DNA of 64,000 nt, from the NCBI RefSeq assembly GCF_009720385.1, contig NZ_ML769302.1, positions 186,001-250,000 on the forward strand. The letters run 5' to 3'. The DNA is from Catellatospora vulcania (GTDB lineage: Bacteria; Actinomycetota; Actinomycetes; Mycobacteriales; Micromonosporaceae). The notes below the pieces were generated by a model. That model ran no database searches. It had not been told where the DNA came from and saw nothing but the letters and a program-made list of their open reading frames with translations. The position numbers and the translations under genes were made by a program. This document shows positions 8,590-14,408 of the stretch, piece after piece (the stretch's first letter is position 1; every line of letters starts with the position of its first letter).

Positions 8590-8889
8590 ATGTCCGGCCG
8601 GGAGGCACCCACCGGAGAATGTCACCCATCGGGCCGCGATTGGACGCCACCCATGCATCTCACCCCACGCGAGCGCAGCATCGTGGCGCTGCTGGCCGCG
8701 GGACACACCGACGCCGCGATCGCGGCGCAGCTCGACATCAGCGTGCGTACCATCGCCTACACCCTGTCCGCGTTGATGGACAGATACGCGGTGACCAACC
8801 GATTCCAACTGGGGCTGCGGCTCGGCGAGGAATCGGCGCAGCAGGCAGACCCGGACGGCCCCGAGGAGCCGGGGCCCGAGCAGGCGTGA
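8590..8889 (+). pseudogene. Deleted regulator copy 2: isolated LuxR HTH domain
   Basis: This 99-codon frame retains only the last quarter of the regulator: RDWTPPMHLTPRERSIVALL, then the LuxR HTH (SVRTIAYTLSALMDRY) and tail. The upstream promoter block is intact to about TTGCTCATGTCCGG and then joins, after a short linker, to the sequence equivalent to residue 268 of copy 1, consistent with one internal deletion of roughly 0.8 kb. The frame is still open from ATG 8590 (or ATG 8653), so a solo DNA-binding domain could be made, perhaps leaderless. No secreted-protein gene follows. It is called a deletion remnant, but a functional truncated regulator is possible. Confidence 0.6.
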
Positions 8890-8900
8890 GCGGCGGCCGG

Positions 8901-8936
8901 AGGGGTGGCCACCGGCACACACCGCCGGCCACCCCT
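8901..8936 (+). terminator. Terminator-like hairpin after module copy 2
   Basis: A 10-bp stem (8901-8910 with 8927-8936) encloses a 16-nt loop, 11 bases after the stop of the truncated regulator. Confidence 0.5.
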
Positions 8937-9148
8937 GTCGCCGTCGCCGGAAACGTGGTCCCCCGTACCCGCCGGACGATGGAGCCGTCCGGCACGCACG
9001 CACGTGCCCGCGCCGCGCAGACCGGACCGTCGCGCGGTGCCCACCGCTGACATGCCTGGTCTCGTGGTAACCCGCCTCCGCCGGAAGCGGAGGCGATGTC
9101 ACAGAACATAGAGCGGGACAACTCGCTTACCAAGATCACCAGGCATCG

Positions 9149-9208
9149 TTGCATGAATCTGCAATCGGCCGGATGACCTTGGTTCGGGTTGAATGGACTG
9201 TCTACGTT
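9149..9208 (+). promoter_or_regulatory. Operator TTGCA-N6-TGCAA plus -10 box, module copy 3
   Basis: TTGCA-TGAATC-TGCAA at 9149-9164 and TACGTT at 9203-9208 are separated by exactly 38 bases, as in the other two copies. A GGGGGAGG ribosome site follows before the ATG at 9263. Confidence 0.65.
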
Positions 9209-9262
9209 GCTCATGCGGTCGGGAGCGAAGCGCACCGGCACGGGCACACGGGGGAGGCCGAC

Positions 9263-10321
9263 ATGCTCGAAGCTCAAGTTGTGCCCTCGCTGATGAAGTG
9301 GGGCGTCTCACCGCACGCGGACCTCGTGTACCGCACGCTCATCACCTTCGGCCCCTGGTCGGTGGACAGCATCAGCCGCTCCCTGGAGATGAGGTCGCGG
9401 CAGGTGCGCACAGCCCTCGACGAGCTGTCCGGGCTGGGCGCGGCGGCCCCGGAGCGCGCCGTGGCGGCGGGTGCGCGGGCCGGTGACGACCGGCTGTGGT
9501 CCGGTCGCGCTCCCGCGCACGTGCTCTCACTGCTCCACGACCGGCACCACCGCGCCGCGCTGGCCCGCGAGCGGGCACACCAGCGCCTGATCCGGGTGTC
9601 GTATCCGAGCCTCGTGGCCGATCCCGCACGGATCCCCGCCGGGGGTGCCCGGCCGCTGGAAGGGCTGGAGCGGACGATGGAGCGGATCGCTGCGGTGTCG
9701 GCCACGGAACGCCACGAGAACCTGGCCATGAATCCCGAACCGTCCTTCAACGCCGCACAGATCAAGCAGGCGGCGCCGCTGGAGCGGCAGACCCTCGCCC
9801 GCGGCGTCACGGTACTCAGCCTCGGCGTGCCAGCCTCGGCGGAGGACGAGTCGGACTGGCACGACGAGGAGATGCGCAGCCACGGCCTCTACTACCGCGA
9901 GCTGCCGGAGGTGCCGGGCAAGCTGCTGATCATCGACCGCGCCACCGCCTTCATCCGGCTGGATCCCGCGAACCGTGCGCGGGGGATGTGGGAGATCACC
10001 GAACCGGGCGTGGTCGCCGAACTCGTCTCCCTCTTCCTGGAGCAATGGGCCCGCGCAACGGAACCGGGCCGCTTCTGGAACCCGCCCGCGGGCCTCAGCC
10101 CGCGCGAGAGCACCGTCGTGGTGATGCTCGCCATGGGCTACACCGACACGGCGATCGCGTCGAAGCTCGACATCAGCGTGCGCACGATCGCCTACACCCT
10201 GTCCGCGCTCATGGACAGGTACGACGTGACGAACCGATTCCAACTGGGCTTACGGCTCGGTGCCGAGGCAGCGCGGCAGGCACCGGGGGAACCGAACGGA
10301 CACGAGACCAACGGGGAGTGA
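9263..10321 (+). CDS. TrmB/LuxR-type transcriptional regulator, module copy 3
   Basis: This 352-residue regulator is co-linear with the one at 6816: TrmB-like winged helix at the N-terminus, a PLD-like central region (DRATAFIRLDPANRARGMWEI) and a C-terminal LuxR HTH (PRESTVVVMLAMGYTDTAIA, then SVRTIAYTLSALMDRY). ATG 9263 is chosen because it matches the start of copy 1 and has the same GGGGGAGG site; the frame is open upstream but runs through the promoter. The linked secreted-protein gene starts 5 bases after the stop. The HTH is nearly identical to that of copy 1, so the two may recognise the same site. Confidence 0.85.
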   Translation: MLEAQVVPSLMKWGVSPHADLVYRTLITFGPWSVDSISRSLEMRSRQVRTALDELSGLGAAAPERAVAAGARAGDDRLWSGRAPAHVLSLLHDRHHRAALARERAHQRLIRVSYPSLVADPARIPAGGARPLEGLERTMERIAAVSATERHENLAMNPEPSFNAAQIKQAAPLERQTLARGVTVLSLGVPASAEDESDWHDEEMRSHGLYYRELPEVPGKLLIIDRATAFIRLDPANRARGMWEITEPGVVAELVSLFLEQWARATEPGRFWNPPAGLSPRESTVVVMLAMGYTDTAIASKLDISVRTIAYTLSALMDRYDVTNRFQLGLRLGAEAARQAPGEPNGHETNGE

Positions 10322-10326
10322 CACCT

Positions 10327-10905
10327 GTGAACAGAACCGTCCGCACCATCATCGTGGCAGTCGTCGCAATGACCGTGGGAGCCATCGCGGCGACCCCGGC
10401 GGCAGCCTTCAAGATCATAAACTACCAATGGCTCACCTGCCCGGCGGGCACCGCCACCACGGGCTTGGTCACCGGATCGTCCACCTATACCCATGAGGTC
10501 GAGGGCAACAACTACTACCTGCATTTCGTCACCCTGTACGGCACGCTCACGCCCTGCCGGCGCATCCCCAACGATGCGACCGTATACGCGATCGGCGCCT
10601 ATGGCAGCTCTGACGCATACGGCGGGGCCTACACCTATATCAATCCCGGCTTCCCCACCCCGACGTTTGACGATGGGTCGCCCATCGACGTCTATCCCGA
10701 TATCCAGGCCGTGTGCCTCATCACCAACGAGACGACGCGGCTGGCCTGCGTTTCCGTAGTCTGGGTCGACGCCGGTTACTCGATGGTGCCGGTGATCGAA
10801 GGTCCGCTGGCCGTCGACTCGCCACGGGTCGCCATGCCCGCGATCACCAAGATGAGTGCCGTCGTCGGCGGTCCCGTCACGCCGACGTGCTTCAAGTGCC
10901 CGTGA
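10327..10905 (+). CDS. Small secreted six-cysteine protein, module copy 3
   Basis: This 192-residue protein has a signal peptide (hydrophobic core to about residue 27, ATPAAA-FK). It is a paralogue of the protein at 7878, with all six cysteines conserved: LTCPAGTATT, TPCRR, AVCLI, ETTRLACVSV, and the terminal C-F-KCP. Between the second and third cysteines it is Tyr/Gly-rich and diverges strongly from copy 1, while the end (EGPLAVDSPRVAMP) is well conserved. The GTG start is 5 bases after the regulator's stop; the GGGGAG just before that stop may serve as SD. Function is unknown. Confidence 0.75.
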   Translation: MNRTVRTIIVAVVAMTVGAIAATPAAAFKIINYQWLTCPAGTATTGLVTGSSTYTHEVEGNNYYLHFVTLYGTLTPCRRIPNDATVYAIGAYGSSDAYGGAYTYINPGFPTPTFDDGSPIDVYPDIQAVCLITNETTRLACVSVVWVDAGYSMVPVIEGPLAVDSPRVAMPAITKMSAVVGGPVTPTCFKCP

Positions 10906-10931
10906 CCGGCAACGTGCCTCGGTGAGAGCAC

Positions 10932-10960
10932 AAGGGCGGCCCCACACCGGGGCCGCCCTT
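10932..10960 (+). terminator. Terminator after module copy 3
   Basis: A perfect 12-bp stem (10932-10943 with 10949-10960) has loop ACACC, 26 bases after the secreted-protein stop. Confidence 0.8.
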
Positions 10961-11094
10961 CCGCTGCCGGGCCTCCACCGATCGGCCGAGGCCAGGCGTC
11001 GACCCGCGACACGTCCGTGTCACGGGTTCGCCGTTGCCTGCCACGGCGTCCTCCGATGTCCGGGCCATGCCTGGCGGTGCCTTCATTTGCGATT

Positions 11095-11143
11095 GTGAAG
11101 TGCTTGCTTCACGTGAGCCGCAACCTCCATCAGCCGCGTGAAG
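11095..11143 (+). promoter_or_regulatory. GTGAAG-N6-CTTCAC palindrome plus third half-site, protease A
   Basis: GTGAAG-TGCTTG-CTTCAC lies at 11095-11112, and a third half-site GTGAAG at 11138-11143, 25 bases further on. The same three half-sites with the same spacings occur before the second protease gene (14259-14307). The block is preceded by a shared TCATTTGCGATT, whose TTGCGA could be a -35. This looks like a regulator binding array. Confidence 0.55.
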
Positions 11144-11149
11144 CGCGTC

Positions 11150-11175
11150 GGCGTGGGAGGGCAGGCTCCCACGCC
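11150..11175 (+). promoter_or_regulatory. Leader hairpin of protease A
   Basis: A perfect 10-bp stem, GGCGTGGGAG with CTCCCACGCC, encloses loop GGCAGG, about 70 bases before the ATG. In the paralogous gene the second base pair is A-T instead of G-C, so pairing is kept by a compensatory change. It is probably an mRNA leader structure. Confidence 0.6.
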
Positions 11176-11244
11176 TCCCGTCTCCACCTGTACCGCTACG
11201 GCGCCCCTCGCCCGCGGCGGAGACCCCCGAGGAATGGAGTGACC

Positions 11245-14022
11245 ATGAAGCACGCCATCCATGCGCGGAGGAGACGTCGGCTATTCGCCGCCGTTCCCGC
11301 GCTGGCGCTGGCCGCTGTCGGGCTGTACGGCCCGGGAACGGCGAATGCCGTTGCCGCACCGGCCGTGATCAGCCCCAGTGAGTTCTACATCAACTATGCC
11401 GAGCCCGCTGTCCAGCCGGACACCACGGGCAAGGAGACCAAGGGCGCCAACGGCATCTACGGCAGCGCGGCGGACAAGACCCGCGCGTTCGACCGCAAGC
11501 ACGCCAACGGCAACCCGCTCACCGCACACCAGCTCGCCAAGCTCGAGGCGAAGTCCATCAAGACCGGCAAGAACCCGCGCAACCTCAAGCAGGCGCCGGC
11601 CACCCAGGTCGCGAAGCTGCTGACGATGCTGGTCGAGTACAGCACCACCGCCAACGACGACTTCTCCAACGTCATGGTCACGGACACGACCGACGCGGGC
11701 CGGTCCTGCGGCCTCGGCAACGTCCAGAACGGGCCGACGAACAACACCATCCCGAACCCGGCGACGATGTCCCACCTCGACAACAACTCGATGTGGGTCG
11801 CCGACTTCAACCAAGAGCACTACAACAAGATGCTCTACACCTCGACGGGTATCACCGAGCGGGTGCGTCCCGACCTCACCGGTCCGGACGGCAAGCCGGG
11901 TATCGACATCTCCGGTCTGACGATGCGCAACATGTACCTGGAGATGTCGAAGGGCGCCTACACCGTCGAGGGCCAGGCGACCCCGTGGATCACCCTGCCG
12001 CACTCCGAGGCCTGGTACGGCGCGACGCGCTGCTTCCAGGACGAGAACGGCGCGTGGCAGATGCCGGCCATCCAGTCGATGAACGGCCACCCGGACAATC
12101 CGCTGGGCGCGCAGAAGATGGCCATGGACGCGGTGGACGCGCTGGCCGCGGCCGACCCGAGCTTCCCGTGGGCCGACTACGACATCGAGGACCAGGGCGA
12201 CCGCGACGGCGACGGCAACTTCTACGAGCCGGACGGCGTCATCGACCACCTGGTCATGGTGCACGCCGGTGAGGACAAGTCCGGCGGCGGCGGCGCGCAG
12301 GGCGCGTACGCGATCTGGGCGCACTCGTCCGCGGTCGCGGGCGGCTACACGATCCCCGGCACCAACCTCAAGGTGTCGAACTACATCGTGCAGCCCGAGG
12401 ACTCGGGCGTGGGCGTTTTCGCCCACGAGTACGGCCACGACCTCGGCCTGCCGGACCTGTACGACACCTCCGGCGCCGGCGAGTCGGACATCGACTTCTG
12501 GGACCTGATGTCCTCGGGTTCGCACTCCGGCCCGATCTTCCAGGCCATGCCGACGCACATGGGCCTGTGGGACAAGTGGGTGCTCGGCTGGGCCGACCCG
12601 CTGGTCCTCGCGCCCGGAGCCTCGGACCGCGACGTGCAGCTGGGCCAGACCTCGCGCACGCCGAAGGGCACGAAGGACGGCATCAAGATCGACCTGCCGC
12701 CGAAGACCATCACGCTGGCGACCGCGCACAGCGGCGCCAACATGTGGTACGCGGGCACGGACCAGGACTGGGCCGACATCAAGATCTCCCGTGAGGTGGC
12801 GGTTCCGAACGCTGCCGACGCGAAGTTCTGGATGTGGAACAACTACGTCATCGAGGAGGACTGGGACTTCGGCTTCGTCGAGGTCTCGACCGACGGCGGC
12901 AACACCTGGACCGACCTCAAGATCTACGACGAGGCCGGCGCCCTGGTGTCCACCGACGACGGTTACTCGGACCCGAACGGCAACATGGCGACGTTCCAGA
13001 ACCGCTACGGCCTGACCGGCGACAGCCACGGCTGGCGTCACGACTACGTCGACCTGAGCGCGTACGCCGGCAGCACGGTGCAGGTCCGCCTGCGCCAGGC
13101 GACCGACGCGGCGGCGCAGGAGCGCGGCTGGTTCTCCGACGACTTCTCGGTCACCGGCGGCGGCGCCACCACCTGGAGCGACGACGTAGAAGCCGGCACG
13201 GCCGGCTGGACCGCCACCGGCGGCACCTGGGTCGACACCACCGGCCCCGGCTGGCGCATCGACACCGGCACCTCGGTGAAGGCGCACTACTACCTGGCCG
13301 AGTGGCGCAACTACGACGGGTTCGACAAGGGCCTGCAGTACGCCTACGACAGCACCTACCTGCGTGACGGCGCCTGGAAGGTCGAGAAGGTCAAGTACAA
13401 CGCGCCCGGCATGCTGGTGTGGTACCGCGACACCACGTTCGGCAGCAGCAACGCGGTGACCGCCGCGGTGACCGCACTGCCGAGCGCCGGTGCCAAGGGC
13501 GGCCTGCTCATCGTGGACTCGCACTTCGACCCGCTGCGCCGCACCGGCACGGCGGCCACGAAGGACCCGTCCACGCTGAAGAACCTGCAGGGCCGGCCGC
13601 AGTCCTCCAACGCGGCATTCACGCTGCACCCGACGTACCCGTTCCAGGAGTGCCTGGAGGCGAACGGCGAGCCGTTCAGCGAGTACTGCACGTCCTTCGG
13701 GGCGCAGCCGGGCGTGGCGTCGTTCACCGACGCCAAGGGCTGGGTGCCGGGTCTGGAGCTGCGCGGCAGCAGCCTGTTCTACCGGGACGTCGACGCCTCC
13801 GTCGTCATCCCGTCGGTGGGCAACGCGCCGTACACCACCCGGATCGTCAACCCGGACGGCACTCCCGCGACCGGCGTCTACGGCGCCGACCTCGGGTTCA
13901 CCATCCTGGGCTCGGGCAACCCCGGCGATCAGGGCATCTCCTACGGCGTCACGATCACCATCGTCCGGTCGGCGAAGGACAACTCGTACGCCACCGTGCA
14001 CGTCACGCCCGCGAACGGCTGA
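11245..14022 (+). CDS. Secreted M6-family (immune inhibitor A) metalloprotease A
   Basis: This 925-residue secreted zinc metalloprotease has an Arg-rich signal peptide (RRRRRLFAAVPALALAAVG, cleavage near ANAVA-AP), a propeptide to roughly residue 150, and the catalytic domain. The zinc motif HEYGHDLGLPDLYD (HExxHxxGxxD) is near residues 393-406, with the LMSSGSH Met-turn following. The C-terminal half carries the beta-rich repeats of InhA-type enzymes (about 560-720). The ATG at 11245 is chosen because the preceding frame is leader; the signal peptide starts right there. It is closely similar to the next gene, a tandem duplication. Expected role: extracellular protein degradation. Confidence 0.93.
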   Translation: MKHAIHARRRRRLFAAVPALALAAVGLYGPGTANAVAAPAVISPSEFYINYAEPAVQPDTTGKETKGANGIYGSAADKTRAFDRKHANGNPLTAHQLAKLEAKSIKTGKNPRNLKQAPATQVAKLLTMLVEYSTTANDDFSNVMVTDTTDAGRSCGLGNVQNGPTNNTIPNPATMSHLDNNSMWVADFNQEHYNKMLYTSTGITERVRPDLTGPDGKPGIDISGLTMRNMYLEMSKGAYTVEGQATPWITLPHSEAWYGATRCFQDENGAWQMPAIQSMNGHPDNPLGAQKMAMDAVDALAAADPSFPWADYDIEDQGDRDGDGNFYEPDGVIDHLVMVHAGEDKSGGGGAQGAYAIWAHSSAVAGGYTIPGTNLKVSNYIVQPEDSGVGVFAHEYGHDLGLPDLYDTSGAGESDIDFWDLMSSGSHSGPIFQAMPTHMGLWDKWVLGWADPLVLAPGASDRDVQLGQTSRTPKGTKDGIKIDLPPKTITLATAHSGANMWYAGTDQDWADIKISREVAVPNAADAKFWMWNNYVIEEDWDFGFVEVSTDGGNTWTDLKIYDEAGALVSTDDGYSDPNGNMATFQNRYGLTGDSHGWRHDYVDLSAYAGSTVQVRLRQATDAAAQERGWFSDDFSVTGGGATTWSDDVEAGTAGWTATGGTWVDTTGPGWRIDTGTSVKAHYYLAEWRNYDGFDKGLQYAYDSTYLRDGAWKVEKVKYNAPGMLVWYRDTTFGSSNAVTAAVTALPSAGAKGGLLIVDSHFDPLRRTGTAATKDPSTLKNLQGRPQSSNAAFTLHPTYPFQECLEANGEPFSEYCTSFGAQPGVASFTDAKGWVPGLELRGSSLFYRDVDASVVIPSVGNAPYTTRIVNPDGTPATGVYGADLGFTILGSGNPGDQGISYGVTITIVRSAKDNSYATVHVTPANG

Positions 14023-14047
14023 CCGCACGAACATCTGAAACACCGCT

Positions 14048-14090
14048 GACGACGAGGGCGGCCCGCATCCGGCGGGCCGCCCTCGTCGTC
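14048..14090 (+). terminator. Terminator after protease A
   Basis: A perfect 19-bp stem (14048-14066 with 14072-14090) encloses loop ATCCG, 25 bases after the stop codon. Confidence 0.85.
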
Positions 14091-14138
14091 TACCAGCGGC
14101 TGTCGTACGGTCGACGACGGCTGCGTCGCGGCCGACCT

Positions 14139-14172
14139 ACATGAGCATCCACCGAACGGTGGATGCTCATGT
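14139..14172. repeat. 34-base palindrome between the tandem proteases
   Basis: Arms 14139-14154 and 14157-14172 are perfect 16-bp complements around a 2-nt centre (AA). It lies 50 bases beyond the protease A terminator and about 90 bases before the GTGAAG sites of protease B. It could be a second terminator or a dyad binding site. Nothing like it is seen before protease A. Confidence 0.55.
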
Positions 14173-14258
14173 CTCGTATTGGGACAGTCTCCGTCAACCT
14201 TTCGGAGCGAACCCCTCCGATGTCCGGGCCATGCCTCATGGTGAATTCATTTGCGATT

Positions 14259-14307
14259 GTGAAGTGCTTGCTTCACGTGAGCTGTGAACGCCATCCGCCA
14301 CGTGAAG
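14259..14307 (+). promoter_or_regulatory. GTGAAG-N6-CTTCAC palindrome plus third half-site, protease B
   Basis: GTGAAG-TGCTTG-CTTCAC lies at 14259-14276 and a further GTGAAG at 14302-14307, again 25 bases downstream. Here the outer flanks extend the symmetry: GCTTCACGTG (14270-14279) and CACGTGAAGC (14299-14308) are perfect complements. Confidence 0.55.
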
Positions 14308-14314
14308 CCGCGTC

Positions 14315-14340
14315 GACGTGGGAGGGCAGGCTCCCACGTC
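14315..14340 (+). promoter_or_regulatory. Leader hairpin of protease B
   Basis: A perfect 10-bp stem, GACGTGGGAG with CTCCCACGTC, encloses the same GGCAGG loop as the hairpin before protease A. The changed A-T pair, against G-C in copy A, is a compensatory substitution. Confidence 0.6.
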
Positions 14341-14408
14341 CCCCGTCTCCACCTGTTACCGCCACGGCGCCCCCTGCCGTGGTGGACACCCCGAGGAATG
14401 GAGTGACC

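Larger units (their letters stand above)
8890..9262. other. Intergenic stretch before module copy 3
   Basis: It holds the hairpin at 8901-8936, the GTGGTCCCCCGTACCCG tract (8956-8972) shared with the region upstream of copy 1, a short CCGCCTCCGC/GCGGAGGCG inverted repeat near 9069-9093, and the operator/-10 block at 9149-9208. No additional gene is seen. Confidence 0.6.
10906..11244. other. Intergenic stretch before the first M6 protease
   Basis: It holds the terminator at 10932-10960, an unremarkable GC-rich stretch to about 11060, then the leader block shared with the second protease gene: the GTGAAG/CTTCAC sites at 11095-11143 and the hairpin at 11150-11175. The last block before the ATG (GGAATGGAGTGACC) is identical in both genes. 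Confidence 0.6.
14023..14408. other. Intergenic stretch between the tandem proteases
   Basis: In order it holds the terminator 14048-14090, the 34-base palindrome 14139-14172, the GTGAAG/CTTCAC array 14259-14307 and the leader hairpin 14315-14340. Homology with the leader of protease A begins near TGTCCGGGCCATGCC at 14221. No additional coding sequence is supported. Confidence 0.6.

Noticed and set aside
9149-9262. Upstream extension of the copy 3 regulator to base 9149
   Set aside because: The added residues come from the operator and -10 box. ATG 9263 matches copy 1 and has the ribosome site.
11017-11244. N-terminal extension of protease A upstream of ATG 11245
   Set aside because: The extra frame is the conserved leader with binding sites and hairpin. 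The signal peptide begins at 11245. The same reasoning applies to protease B upstream of 14409.
11281-14043. 920-codon open frame on the minus strand opposite protease A
   Set aside because: It lies antisense to a clear M6 protease gene, has the Val/Gly/Arg/His-rich composition of a shadow frame in high-GC DNA and has no recognisable domain.
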